A stretch of DNA of 64,000 nt from Jingyaoa shaoxingensis (GCF_014385005.1 NZ_JACRSZ010000007.1:62001-126000), one strand, 5' to 3'; shown: positions 1 to 8,919, numbered from the stretch's first letter. Translations and numbers: made by a program. The notes: generated from the letters alone by a model not told the origin.

Positions 1-1
1 A

Positions 2-547
2 GGATGCCCATGTTATCCTAACTGTGACCGTATGATGACAGAAAACTGGAGTCCACGAGCAGAAAAGGCGGTACAGACCGGGCGTCTGGACATGGATAAC
101 CGGGAGCTGATGCAGCTTGCAAAACAGGATGAAGAAGATCTGGCAAGGATGAAGGAACTGTATCCGGCAAGGATTCGGGAGATTCTCGCAGAAGTAGAGA
201 GAGCCTGTGATACGATGGAGTATGAAGGCAGTATTATGTTCGATGAGATGCCGGAAAAACAGAGGATTCTGGATATGGCAGATGGAATCCGCCGCAAGAT
301 GGAAGGTCAGATGGAAAAATGGGAGCAGGAACAGAGCAGACTGCAGGAAGAGGATATCTATGTGATGAATCACGAATATGGAGTATCCCAGAGAAGACCA
401 CCGCAGCCACCGCCAGGACCATCCAGACCGCCAATGCCACCGCAGCCACCTCGTCCATCGGACTGGTTTGGGGATCTGGTACAGGTACTGCTGCAGCATG
501 AGATGTACCACAGAAGGTGCAGGCACCGCAGCTGCCGCAGATGGTAG
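2..547 (+). CDS. Hypothetical protein, 5' end outside window
   Basis: The reading frame is open from base 2 to a TAG at 545-547, so the true start probably lies upstream; an internal ATG at 32 is possible but has no convincing ribosome site. The visible part begins with a short cysteine-rich stretch (GCPCYPNC). It continues with a highly charged, probably helical region rich in Glu, Arg and Lys, then a proline-rich linker (RRPPQPPPGPSRPPMPPQPP) and a short basic, Cys/His/Arg-rich tail. No enzymatic motif is recognised. The layout (helical domain, Pro-rich hinge, basic tail) could suit a structural or adaptor protein, but I assign no function. Confidence 0.55.
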   Translation, partial: GCPCYPNCDRMMTENWSPRAEKAVQTGRLDMDNRELMQLAKQDEEDLARMKELYPARIREILAEVERACDTMEYEGSIMFDEMPEKQRILDMADGIRRKMEGQMEKWEQEQSRLQEEDIYVMNHEYGVSQRRPPQPPPGPSRPPMPPQPPRPSDWFGDLVQVLLQHEMYHRRCRHRSCRRW

Positions 548-687
548 AGCAGAGACAGCCTGAACAGGTTGATAGCAGATAGTGTGATTGTTATGATAAA
601 AAACAAAGGTATTGTGTAAAGAAAACATCTTAAGACAGAGAAATTGCTGACAGAAGAAACAAAGAGAGAAAGAGCAGGGAAACGGCT

Positions 688-1140
688 ATGAAAAAGAAAG
701 CAGTAATAGCGTTACTGGCAACCGTTCTGGTATTTGGCGCGACTGCACAGGCTGAGGACGCATATGATGACGGGGGAATTCTGGACCCTGAAAATCCGGT
801 TACGCTGACAGTCTGGCATTATTATAACGGGGTTCATCAGGCTGCGTTTGATAAACTGGTAGAAGAATTTAACGGTACAGTGGGAAAAGATCTGGGAATC
901 TATGTGGAAGAAACCAGCAAAGGATCTGTATCAGATCTGGAGAGTGCCATTCGGGATGCAGTGAATACAGAAGTTGGAGCAGAGGATATGCCGGATGTAT
1001 TTTCTACTTATACAGATTCTGCTTATGTGCTGCAGAAGGATGGTGTACTTACAGATCTGACACAGTATTTTACACAGGAAGAACTGGATCAGTATGTGGA
1101 TGCATACGTGAAGGAAGGATTGTGGAAGATAATGAACTGA
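688..1140 (+). pseudogene. Truncated extracellular sugar-binding protein (ABC importer SBP)
   Basis: The start has a good signal peptide (MKKKAVIALLATVLVFGATAQAEDA) and then the opening of a family 1 extracellular solute-binding domain. Its typical first strand and helix are visible (VTLTVWHYYNGVHQAAFDKLVEEFN), as is the segment MPDVFSTYTDSAYVLQKDG. Family members are usually 400-450 residues; this frame stops after 150. The last residues (about 142-150) are encoded by bases that also encode the start of a response-regulator receiver domain in another frame, so the gene is cut at about 1112-1124 and joined to foreign sequence. The product lacks its second lobe and should not bind sugar. Confidence 0.75.
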
Positions 1141-1481
1141 ATCTGGAGATTATTCAGACAATTTTGTCTGAATATCATATTCAGACAGACAGCGTGGTCA
1201 ATGGAAAACAGGCTGTGGAACGCATGAAGGTGACGCCGGAAGGAACATATGACATGATCCTGATGGATATCATGATGCCAGTGATGAATGGACTTGAGGC
1301 AGCAGAAAATATCCGTGGTCTGGAAAGAGAAGACTGCAGAAACATTCCGATTATTGCCATGAGTGCCAATGCATTTGAAGAAGATGTGAAAAAATTTCTG
1401 GCAAGTGGAATGAACGGGCATCTTTCCAAACCGCTGGATATTGGAAAACTTGAGAAAACACTGCGAAAATATCTGAAATAA
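1122..1481 (+). pseudogene. Receiver (REC) domain, 3' remnant of a hybrid histidine kinase
   Basis: This frame encodes a complete receiver domain: the acidic pocket in VEDNELN, the phospho-acceptor Asp in MILMDIMMPVMNGLEA, the conserved Ser/Ala in IIAMSANAFEEDV, and the Lys in HLSKPLD. The opening VEDNELNLEI is typical of receiver domains at the C terminus of hybrid sensor kinases and lacks a true initiation region. The GTG at 1122 lies inside the fused solute-binding gene without a ribosome site. I read it as the end of a hybrid kinase gene whose sensor and kinase parts were lost. Such kinases often sit beside sugar-binding protein genes, which fits a deletion between neighbours. A terminator follows directly. 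Confidence 0.7.
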
Positions 1482-1486
1482 ACTCA

Positions 1487-1536
1487 AAAGAGTGAAAGAC
1501 GTCAGGCAAAAAGCCACGTTGTTCACTCTTTTTTTA
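1487..1536 (+). terminator. Rho-independent terminator after the REC remnant
   Basis: An outer stem AAGAGTGAA/TTCACTCTT encloses an inner GGC-AAAAA-GCC hairpin flanked by GACGT/ACGTT pairing, followed directly by a run of eight T residues. Confidence 0.85.
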
Positions 1537-1611
1537 GTTGAGGTTTCTGCAAAAAACGATTAATATATAACAGATGGGAGATGTGCCCGTTTTAAAGATG
1601 AGGAGTATAGA

Positions 1612-2793
1612 ATGGAACAGTTACTGAATTTACTGAATCAGGCAATGAATGAGAATATGCTGCGCATGACCATTAGTGGAAAGCGGCACACAGAGATACC
1701 GGATAAAGTGAAGATCCGTCCAGTGCAGTTAAAAGGGCAGTTGTATTTTCAGACCTGCGTTTCAGATGGAAAAAAAGAATTTCATAAAAACTATCCCAGG
1801 GAAGAATTGCTGGAACAGATAGGAGAATGGATGAGGCAGGATTACCGTCAGCTTCAGATGGATACCACCGTGCAGTCTGTGCAGGCTATGGTGAGCAAAA
1901 AAGGAAAAGCAACGATAAAGCAGCGGATTGTGCCGCAGAAGAGGCAGGCAAAGCCGCTGGAGCATAACCGGAAAAAACGCTATCTTCTGGAAGAAGGAAC
2001 ACCAGTGCCATTTCTGGTAGATCTGGGCGTTATGACTCAGGAAGGGAAGATCGTAAAGTCTCGTTATGACAAGTTCCGTCAGATCAACCGGTATCTGGAA
2101 TTTGTGGAGGATATCCTGCCGGAACTGAATGCAGACCGGGAACTGACGCTGATTGATTTCGGGTGCGGCAAGTCTTATCTGACTTTTGCCCTGTATTATT
2201 ATCTGACAGTGAAGAAGCAGTACCGGATCCGTATGATCGGACTGGATCTGAAAAGAGATGTGATGGAGCATTGCCAGGAGTTGGCGGACCATTATGGGTA
2301 TGACCGCCTGACATTTCTGACCGGGGATATTGCAGATTATGACGGTGTAGATCAGGTAGATATGGTAGTATCTCTCCATGCCTGTGATACTGCTACCGAT
2401 TATGCGTTGGAGAAAGCACTGGAATGGAATGCGAAGGTAATCTTTGCTGTGCCATGCTGTCACCATGAATTGAACCGCCAGATGCACAGCAGTCTGCAGC
2501 AGCCGGTATTAAAATATGGACTGATACAGGAAAGGATGGCAGCTCTGATGACGGATGCTTTCCGGGCAGATGTACTGGAACTGGAAGGATACCGTGTGCA
2601 GGTGCTGGAATTTATCGATATGGAACATACCCCGAAGAATATACTGATCCGGGCAGTTCGACAAGAAGAGGCGACGCCGGAGAAGAAACAGCAGATGCGT
2701 CAAAAACTGCGGGAATGTATGGATGCATGGAATGTGAATCCATTGTTTTACAGACTTCGGTTAGGAGGGGAAGATGAAAAAGATACTGATTAA
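1612..2793 (+). CDS. Class I SAM-dependent methyltransferase (Methyltransf_32-type)
   Basis: The 393-residue protein has an N-terminal region of about 130 residues that I do not recognise, followed by a Rossmann methyltransferase domain. The SAM-binding glycine motif is IDFGCGKSYLTFAL (about residues 181-194), followed by the acidic ribose-binding end of strand 2 (MIGLDLKRDVMEHC). Later motifs VVSLHACDTATDYAL and VPCCHHEL match the methyltransferase-32 family, which includes RNA-methyltransferase-like proteins in eukaryotes and bacteria. The substrate is unknown; an RNA substrate is an inference. ATG 1612 follows a GAGGAG ribosome site. The gene overlaps the next by 20 bases, so the pair is probably translationally coupled. 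Confidence 0.75.
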   Translation: MEQLLNLLNQAMNENMLRMTISGKRHTEIPDKVKIRPVQLKGQLYFQTCVSDGKKEFHKNYPREELLEQIGEWMRQDYRQLQMDTTVQSVQAMVSKKGKATIKQRIVPQKRQAKPLEHNRKKRYLLEEGTPVPFLVDLGVMTQEGKIVKSRYDKFRQINRYLEFVEDILPELNADRELTLIDFGCGKSYLTFALYYYLTVKKQYRIRMIGLDLKRDVMEHCQELADHYGYDRLTFLTGDIADYDGVDQVDMVVSLHACDTATDYALEKALEWNAKVIFAVPCCHHELNRQMHSSLQQPVLKYGLIQERMAALMTDAFRADVLELEGYRVQVLEFIDMEHTPKNILIRAVRQEEATPEKKQQMRQKLRECMDAWNVNPLFYRLRLGGEDEKDTD

Positions 2794-5224
2794 GATAGGA
2801 GTGCTTCTTCTGCTCTTTGTCGGTTCGCTGGCAGGATTTGCCTATATGATGGATGATGAAGTGACCGTTCAGACAGAAGATATGGAAAAAGCCACACTGC
2901 CTCTGGTATATATGAGATATAAAGATGTGGATATGAATTCTTTGCATGGATACGTAGAACCCATGGAAGTGACTATGGTCAGGGATACACTGACTCCGAT
3001 CTCCACAGACAGGAATCTGTCCATCCGTGTGCAGACATTCGGCGCCAAAGTACAGGATATTTACTTTGAAGTGCTTACCATTGATGGTACAAAGTCGCTG
3101 GAAAATACCAATGTGACGGATATCACGGATGATGGGGAATATATTACGGCGAATTTCACGCTGGCTGGCAAGATCCGTATGAATCAGGAATATGTATTAA
3201 AGATTCAGCTTAAGTCAGATGGAAAAGATGTTTACTATTATACCAGACTGGTACAGCAGGACAGTCTGCATACCAGAGAATATCTGGATTTTGTGAATAT
3301 GTTTTCAGATAACTGTCTGAATAAGAATGCGGATTCTCTGGCAGTTTACCTGGAACCGGAAAATGATGTGGAACAGATGAATCTTTCCTATATGGATATT
3401 CACACAACCACGGATCAACTGGAATGGGGCAATCTGAATCCACAGATTTATTACAAATCCATTCCGGCAATCAAAGAACTGAACGAGACCACGGCAACGA
3501 TCACTCAGCAGTACCTGATCAGTGCGGAGGATGAAGACGGAAATGTGGAGTTATACACAGTAAATGAATATTTCCGTCTCCGTTATGCGGATGAAGTGGT
3601 GATGCTGCTTGACTTTGAACGTACGACAGATGAGGTATTTGATCCGGATAATGGCGTGATTACGGATACCGGAATTAACCTGGGCATTACCCAGAATGAT
3701 ATCTCATTTGCCAGTGACAGCAACCACAACTATTTTGCATTTGAACAGAGCGGAGAATTGTGGAGCTATGATGCACAGAGCGGTAAGATGGCGCAGATCT
3801 TTACATTCCGTCAGAAAGGAGACAGTGATTACCGGGATATCTACGGAGAACATGGGATCCGTGTGCTCCGTGTCAGCGAGAGTGGAAATGTATATTTTAT
3901 CGTGGCGGGTTATATGAACCGGGGACGTCACGAGGGAGAATCCGGCGTGGCGCTGTATTATTACGATGCAGGTTCCGGAACAGTGGAAGAAAAGCTGTTT
4001 GTGGATACTGACCGTTCTTTCGATCTGCTGCGTATGGATGTAGAGAAGCTGGCATATGTGACAGACGACCAGTCTATGTTCTACATGCTTCTGGATGGAA
4101 GCATTTATCAGATCAATCTGATGACCATGGAAAAGAGCACCCTGATGGATGGTCTGAAGCTGGGATGTGTGGAAGGTTCCGGTTCCGGACAGTATTTTGC
4201 GTACCTGAAGGAAAATAAACCATATGATTCAACCACCATTGCCATGATGGATCTGGAGAGTGGCAAAGTAAATGAGATCAGCTGCCCGGACAGTGAACGT
4301 GTCCGTATGCTGGGATATCTGAATGAGTCTCTGATATATGGTGTGGCAGATACAGCAGATATTGATGTAACCCAGGAGGGAAATGAACTGTTCCCGATGA
4401 AGCAGGTGAATATTGTGGATGAGAATGCACAGCCGCTGAAAGAATATGCACAGACAGGTGTCTATGTCACAGGCGGAGAGATTACAGATCGTCTGCTAAC
4501 CATGACGAGAGTACAGAAGTCCGGCAATGACTGGGTAGATGCAGGAGAAGATCATATCATTGATAATGTGGCAGATGATTCCGGCATCGGGCTGACTACA
4601 CAGGTAACAGACCGCAAAAAGACGGAAGAGGTATTGCTTCTTGGAGATGGAGTGATCTCTCAGACGCCGAAAGTCGTGCGCAGCAGCATGCTGGTACAGA
4701 AGGAAGCGAAGAAGATTACGATTCCATATACAGCTAATGAGGAAGAGATCTATTATGTCTATGCCAAGGGAACTCTGGCAGGCATGTATGAGAATGCCAA
4801 TACTGCCATTGTGAAGGCGGATGAACTGTTTGGTGTGGTGGTCAATAAGAACCAGCAGTATATCTGGGAGCGTGGAAATAAAGCAACAGAAAGTACGATC
4901 CGGCTTGCCGATATACCACAGTGTATTTTAAACGGAACCATGGACATGGATGAACTGACACAGCAGCTTTCGGATAAAATAGTGTTGAATCTGGCCGGCT
5001 GCAACATGGATGAGATTCTCTATTTTATCAGTGAAGGCAATCCGGTGATCGCAGACACGACAGATGGCGTCCGGATTCTTACCGGATATGACCAGTGGGG
5101 AAATATCAGTTTTTACAAGCCTGGTGCAGATGATACGTATCTGCTCAGTGATGAGGATTCTCTGGCATTGTTTGAAAAATCAGGAAATCTGTTTATCGGA
5201 TTTCTGGATAAATATAAAGAATAA
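2774..5224 (+). CDS. Large membrane-anchored protein of unknown function, propeller-like
   Basis: An 816-residue protein with one N-terminal hydrophobic segment (residues about 4-26, ILIKIGVLLLLFVGSLAGF) that should anchor an extracytoplasmic domain. Residues about 50-200 look like beta-sandwich sequence. Residues about 305-560 contain repeated WSYD/YYYD/IYQI-type strands with a spacing suggestive of a beta-propeller (for example FEQSGELWSYDAQSGKMAQI and MFYMLLDGSIYQI). No catalytic motif is recognised. The last part (about 700-810) is another globular segment. The start overlaps the methyltransferase gene and has an AGGAGGGGAAG ribosome site. uppP follows after 11 bases, so an envelope role is plausible but unproven. 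Confidence 0.65.
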   Translation: MKKILIKIGVLLLLFVGSLAGFAYMMDDEVTVQTEDMEKATLPLVYMRYKDVDMNSLHGYVEPMEVTMVRDTLTPISTDRNLSIRVQTFGAKVQDIYFEVLTIDGTKSLENTNVTDITDDGEYITANFTLAGKIRMNQEYVLKIQLKSDGKDVYYYTRLVQQDSLHTREYLDFVNMFSDNCLNKNADSLAVYLEPENDVEQMNLSYMDIHTTTDQLEWGNLNPQIYYKSIPAIKELNETTATITQQYLISAEDEDGNVELYTVNEYFRLRYADEVVMLLDFERTTDEVFDPDNGVITDTGINLGITQNDISFASDSNHNYFAFEQSGELWSYDAQSGKMAQIFTFRQKGDSDYRDIYGEHGIRVLRVSESGNVYFIVAGYMNRGRHEGESGVALYYYDAGSGTVEEKLFVDTDRSFDLLRMDVEKLAYVTDDQSMFYMLLDGSIYQINLMTMEKSTLMDGLKLGCVEGSGSGQYFAYLKENKPYDSTTIAMMDLESGKVNEISCPDSERVRMLGYLNESLIYGVADTADIDVTQEGNELFPMKQVNIVDENAQPLKEYAQTGVYVTGGEITDRLLTMTRVQKSGNDWVDAGEDHIIDNVADDSGIGLTTQVTDRKKTEEVLLLGDGVISQTPKVVRSSMLVQKEAKKITIPYTANEEEIYYVYAKGTLAGMYENANTAIVKADELFGVVVNKNQQYIWERGNKATESTIRLADIPQCILNGTMDMDELTQQLSDKIVLNLAGCNMDEILYFISEGNPVIADTTDGVRILTGYDQWGNISFYKPGADDTYLLSDEDSLALFEKSGNLFIGFLDKYKE

Positions 5225-5235
5225 GGAGAGAAAGT

Positions 5236-6057
5236 ATGGAAATAATTGAGATTTTAAAGGCGATTCTCTTTGGAGTCGTAGAAGGAATTACCGAGTGGCT
5301 CCCGGTCAGCAGTACCGGGCACATGATTCTGCTTGATGAACTGGTAAAACTGAATGTGTCAGAGGACTTTATGTCCATGTTTCTGGTGGTAATTCAGCTT
5401 GGGGCGATTCTGGCAGTGGTGATGCTGTATTTCCCGAAGCTATGGCCATTTTCCACAAAGGAAAAGTTCTTTATCAAAAAAGATACCTTTTCCATGTGGT
5501 TCAAGATTCTGGTTGCCTGTGTACCGGCGGCAGTCGTTGGAATCCTGTTTGAAGAGGAACTGGATCGTCTGTTTTACAACTATTGGACAGTAGCATTTGC
5601 GCTGATTGTTTTTGGTGTGCTGTTTATCGTGATTGAACATCAGAATAAGGACGTACAGCCAAAGGTAAATTCCATTGCAGAGATTACTTATCCAATGGCA
5701 TTCTGTATTGGTGCATTTCAGCTGATTGCAGCAGTATTTCCTGGAACGTCCAGATCCGGTGCGACGATTCTCGGAGCGATCATGATCGGTATATCCAGAA
5801 CCGTAGCGGCAGAATTTACCTTCTTTCTGGCGGTACCGGTTATGCTGGGTGCCAGTCTTCTGAAGATCGTCAAATTCGGACTGGTATTTACGTCCGGCGA
5901 GATTGTACTGCTTCTGATTGGTATGGTAGTAGCATTTGTGGTATCCATTGTGGTAATTAAACTGCTGCTGGGTTATATCCGCAAGCACAGCTTTACGGTA
6001 TTCGGATGGTACCGTATCATCCTGGGAATTGTGGTACTTGCATATTTCTGGTCTTAA
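5236..6057 (+). CDS. uppP: Undecaprenyl-diphosphatase (BacA/UppP)
   Basis: An integral membrane phosphatase that converts undecaprenyl diphosphate to the monophosphate, recycling the lipid carrier for peptidoglycan and other wall polymers. The 273-residue length is normal. Signature 1, EGITEWLPVSSTGHM, lies at residues 16-30, with the catalytic glutamates and the histidine of the family. Signature 2, PGTSRSGATI, near residue 170 holds the catalytic Arg. Several hydrophobic helices are evident. ATG 5236 has an AAGGAGAG ribosome site. The gene is close behind the large anchored protein, and an inverted repeat follows its stop. Confidence 0.95.
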   Translation: MEIIEILKAILFGVVEGITEWLPVSSTGHMILLDELVKLNVSEDFMSMFLVVIQLGAILAVVMLYFPKLWPFSTKEKFFIKKDTFSMWFKILVACVPAAVVGILFEEELDRLFYNYWTVAFALIVFGVLFIVIEHQNKDVQPKVNSIAEITYPMAFCIGAFQLIAAVFPGTSRSGATILGAIMIGISRTVAAEFTFFLAVPVMLGASLLKIVKFGLVFTSGEIVLLLIGMVVAFVVSIVVIKLLLGYIRKHSFTVFGWYRIILGIVVLAYFWS

Positions 6058-6062
6058 AGTAG

Positions 6063-6096
6063 ATGCCGAAATGCGGAAGATAACGTGTTTCGGCAT
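6063..6096 (+). repeat. Inverted repeat between uppP and cca
   Basis: ATGCCGAAA (6063-6071) pairs perfectly with TTTCGGCAT (6088-6096) around a 16-base loop. There is no T run, so this could be an attenuator or an mRNA stability element rather than a normal terminator. Confidence 0.45.
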
Positions 6097-6130
6097 TTCC
6101 CGATTTATAAAACAAATAAGGAGAGAACGT

Positions 6131-7456
6131 ATGAAGATACAGTTACCGGAGAAGGTAAGCAGGATTATACAGACACTGGAAGAGGCCGGCTATGAAGCTT
6201 ATGCAGTAGGGGGATGTGTGCGGGACAGTGTAATTGGAAGAGAACCTGCAGACTGGGATATTACTACATCGGCATTGCCGGAGCAGGTCAAAGAACTGTT
6301 TCACCGGACCATCGATACCGGTATTGAACATGGAACCGTTACGGTCATGATGGACAGGGAAGGGTTTGAAGTGACGACTTACCGGATTGACGGAGAATAC
6401 CGTGACCACCGCCACCCGGAACAGGTGAATTTTACTGGAGAATTAAGAGAGGATCTGCGAAGAAGAGACTTTACCATCAATGCCATGGCATATAATGACA
6501 GCTGTGGAATGGTGGATTTGTTTGGGGGCGTAGAAGACCTGGAAGACGGTGTGATTCGCTGTGTCGGCGTGGCAACGGAACGTTTTGAAGAAGATGCCCT
6601 TCGAATTCTCAGAGCCGTGCGTTTCGCGGCGCAGCTTGGTTTTATCATCGAAGAGCAGACAGCACAGGCTGCCAGAAAACTTGCAGGGAATCTGAAGGAT
6701 ATCAGTGCGGAACGAATTCAGACAGAACTGGTGAAAATGCTGGTATCACCACATCCGGAGATGATGCGTACTGCATATGAACTGGGACTCACCCGCGTTG
6801 TCCTTCCGGAATTTGATGCCTGCATGGAGACGCCTCAGCATCATCCACACCATATGTATAACGTGGGAGAACACACTTTAAAAGCACTGGAATTTACTGA
6901 TCCGGATAAAGTACTTCGTCTGGCAGTATTGTTTCATGATTTCGGGAAGCCGCAGGCACGGACCACAGTAGATGGTGTAGATCATTTTCACGGACATGCC
7001 AGAATCAGCGCAGAGATGACAGGCAGGATCCTGCGCCGGCTGAAGTTTGATAATGCCACGATGGATCAGGTGAAGCGTATGGTGCTGTACCATGATGCCA
7101 GACCGCAGCCAGATGAACGTCAGATTCGCAGGCTGGTCCACAGAGCGGGAGAAGATATCTTTCCTGGACTTTTTCAGGTGATGGGAGCCGATATATTGGC
7201 TCAGAGTGAATATCGGAGGCTGGAAAAACTGCTGAATCTTGAACAGGTGCAAAAGACTTATGAAGAAATTATGCAGCGCAGAGACTGCATTTCTCTGAAA
7301 CAGCTTGCAGTGACAGGAAAAGATTTGATTGATGCAGGTATGAAGCCTGGAAAAAAGATCGGCGAGATTCTGAAGAAGATGCTGGAGGATGTGCTGGAAG
7401 AACCTTCCCACAATGAGAAAGCATATCTGATGGATACTTATCTGAAGAAAAACTGA
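6131..7456 (+). CDS. cca: CCA-adding tRNA nucleotidyltransferase
   Basis: Adds or repairs the 3'-CCA end of tRNAs. The class II nucleotidyltransferase motif GGCVRDSVIGREPADWDITT (residues about 27-46) carries the G-G and D-x-D metal-binding signature. RRDFTINAMAYN and the RNA-binding motif EDALRILRAVRFAAQLGF follow. An HD-like segment is present near residue 265 (LFHDFGKP), as in many clostridial CCA enzymes. I chose ATG 6131, 441 residues, because it has an AAGGAGAGA ribosome site; the in-frame GTG/ATG codons from 6029 overlap uppP and lack a site. Confidence 0.93.
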   Translation: MKIQLPEKVSRIIQTLEEAGYEAYAVGGCVRDSVIGREPADWDITTSALPEQVKELFHRTIDTGIEHGTVTVMMDREGFEVTTYRIDGEYRDHRHPEQVNFTGELREDLRRRDFTINAMAYNDSCGMVDLFGGVEDLEDGVIRCVGVATERFEEDALRILRAVRFAAQLGFIIEEQTAQAARKLAGNLKDISAERIQTELVKMLVSPHPEMMRTAYELGLTRVVLPEFDACMETPQHHPHHMYNVGEHTLKALEFTDPDKVLRLAVLFHDFGKPQARTTVDGVDHFHGHARISAEMTGRILRRLKFDNATMDQVKRMVLYHDARPQPDERQIRRLVHRAGEDIFPGLFQVMGADILAQSEYRRLEKLLNLEQVQKTYEEIMQRRDCISLKQLAVTGKDLIDAGMKPGKKIGEILKKMLEDVLEEPSHNEKAYLMDTYLKKN

Positions 7457-7492
7457 TATCAGGCGCAGGTACAAAGGCTGACACATAAACTT

Positions 7493-7532
7493 CCCTCCCC
7501 CTGCATAGGATAGAAAGAGCGAAGGGGGAGGG
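7493..7532 (+). promoter_or_regulatory. Hairpin that buries the ribosome site of the CotS-like gene
   Basis: CCCTCCCCCT (7493-7502) is perfectly complementary to AGGGGGAGGG (7523-7532). The right arm is the Shine-Dalgarno sequence of the following GTG start at 7539. There is no T run after the stem, so it does not look like a terminator for cca. Confidence 0.6.
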
Positions 7533-7538
7533 GTATGA

Positions 7539-8516
7539 GTGAACGAAAAAAGTCTGAAGGTATTGGAAGAATATGATCTGGAGCTGATCAGTGCACGGCG
7601 TGGCAGAGGATCTTATATTTGTGAGACCTCTCTTGGAACCAAGATTCTGGCAGATTATAACGGATCAGAAAAGAAAGCTGCATTTACCAGTCAGCTTTTG
7701 CAGCATATGGAAGAAAAAGGATATCAGCCTGTGGATAAAGCAGTGGCAAACAAAGAAGGCAGACTGCTCTGCAGAGACCGGGATGAGCAGAGTTATATTC
7801 TGAAGGACTGGTATGAGGGCAGGGAATGCGATACCAAAAACAGCACAGACGTGCGCCAGGCGGTAAGCAGTCTTGCCAGGCTACATGGGTATATGGTCTG
7901 GAGACCAGAAGAAAAAACAGAATATGCCGGGGAAGATCTGCGGGATATCTGGAGGCGCCATAACCGGGAATTGAAGAAGATCTATGAATTTATTCGTAAA
8001 AGAAAGCAGAAAACAGGATTTGAGAGACTGTTCCTAAAAGAGTATGACCGTTTTGCACAGCAGGCAAAGGCAGCTGCCTGGGAACTGGAACAGTCAGGTT
8101 ATGAGGAACTGTATCAAAACAGCCTGAAAATGGGACAGTTATGTCACGGGAATTACAATCAGCATAACGTATATTTTCTTGGACGAAGGCAGATTTTTAC
8201 GGCTAATTTTGAAAAATGTGGGTATGATATTCAGATCAACGACCTGTATCAGTTTGTAAGAAAGATCATGGAAAAGCAGGAATGGTCACCACAGACAGGA
8301 GATCAGATGCTGGATGCTTACAGCAGAGAAAGACCGCTGGCAGACAGAGAAGTTGCCTATCTGAAAATACGGCTGTCTTATCCGGAAAAGTTCTGGAAAG
8401 TAGCAAATCAGTATTATAACTGCCGCAAGTCCTGTGCGTCCTGGAAAAGCATGGAAAAGCTGGAAAAACTGACATTTCAGGAGGAAAAACGTCGTATTTT
8501 TCTGGGATTCCTTTAA
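7539..8516 (+). CDS. CotS-family spore coat / phosphotransferase-fold protein
   Basis: A 325-residue protein with the aminoglycoside-phosphotransferase-like fold shared by CotS, CotI and YtaA spore coat proteins. The N-terminal lobe includes KILADYNGSEKKAAFT. The catalytic-loop region is LCHGNYNQHNVYFLG, where the usual HGD aspartate of active kinases is Asn, and the following metal-binding segment reads ANFEKCGYDIQ. It may therefore be a pseudokinase. The GTG start at 7539 is supported by the G-rich ribosome site at 7521-7533; the ATG at 7535 is out of frame. A spore-coat role is inferred from family and from nearby sporulation genes. Confidence 0.75.
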   Translation: MNEKSLKVLEEYDLELISARRGRGSYICETSLGTKILADYNGSEKKAAFTSQLLQHMEEKGYQPVDKAVANKEGRLLCRDRDEQSYILKDWYEGRECDTKNSTDVRQAVSSLARLHGYMVWRPEEKTEYAGEDLRDIWRRHNRELKKIYEFIRKRKQKTGFERLFLKEYDRFAQQAKAAAWELEQSGYEELYQNSLKMGQLCHGNYNQHNVYFLGRRQIFTANFEKCGYDIQINDLYQFVRKIMEKQEWSPQTGDQMLDAYSRERPLADREVAYLKIRLSYPEKFWKVANQYYNCRKSCASWKSMEKLEKLTFQEEKRRIFLGFL

Positions 8517-8522
8517 CGGAAC

Positions 8523-8551
8523 TTGACAAAACAAGGCACTCGGTATATAAA
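8523..8551 (+). promoter_or_regulatory. Sigma-A promoter of hup operon
   Basis: TTGACA (8523-8528), a 17-base spacer and TATAAA (8546-8551), about 90 bases upstream of the HU start. Confidence 0.8.
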
Positions 8552-8640
8552 TATAACAGGCATTTGAAACGGGATAGGTTCAGTGCAGCAGCCGAATCGA
8601 TAGAATCGAGAAGCGAAGAGATAAGAGGAGGAATACATTC

Positions 8641-8913
8641 ATGAACAAAACAGAATTAATCGCAGCAATTGCTGAAAAAACAGAATTATCCAAGAAAGAT
8701 GCAGAGAAGGCATTAAAGGCTTTCACAGATGTAGTAGAAGAAGAACTGAAAAAAGGTGAAAAGATCCAGTTAGTTGGATTCGGAACTTTCGAAGTATCTG
8801 AGAGAGCAGCAAGAGAAGGAAGAAATCCACAGACAGGTGAGACAATGCAGATCGCAGCATCTAAGTCCCCTAAGTTCAAAGCAGGAAAAGCATTAAAGGA
8901 CGCTATCAATTAA
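8641..8913 (+). CDS. hup: HU-family nucleoid DNA-binding protein
   Basis: A small basic histone-like protein that bends and compacts DNA as a dimer. It is 90 residues, the normal length. It opens with [21 protein letters not shown] and carries the HU signature around [21 protein letters not shown], whose beta-arm (including the conserved RNPQTG intercalating proline) inserts into the minor groove. It has its own consensus promoter and an AGAGGAGG ribosome site. Codon use is rich in preferred codons, as expected for an abundant protein. rqcP follows after 6 bases. Confidence 0.96.
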   Translation: MNKTELIAAIAEKTELSKKDAEKALKAFTDVVEEELKKGEKIQLVGFGTFEVSERAAREGRNPQTGETMQIAASKSPKFKAGKALKDAIN

Positions 8914-8919
8914 TCGGAT

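Noticed and set aside
1089..1526. Long antisense open frame over the fusion junction
   Set aside because: It has no coding character or ribosome site and mirrors the receiver-domain gene.
5440..6096. Antisense frame of 218 codons opposite uppP
   Set aside because: It is a shadow of a well-identified gene; the composition (many Gln, His, Cys, Arg) is typical of reverse-frame translation.
6029..6130. Upstream extension of cca
   Set aside because: It overlaps uppP and an inverted repeat and lacks a ribosome site; ATG 6131 gives the natural N terminus.
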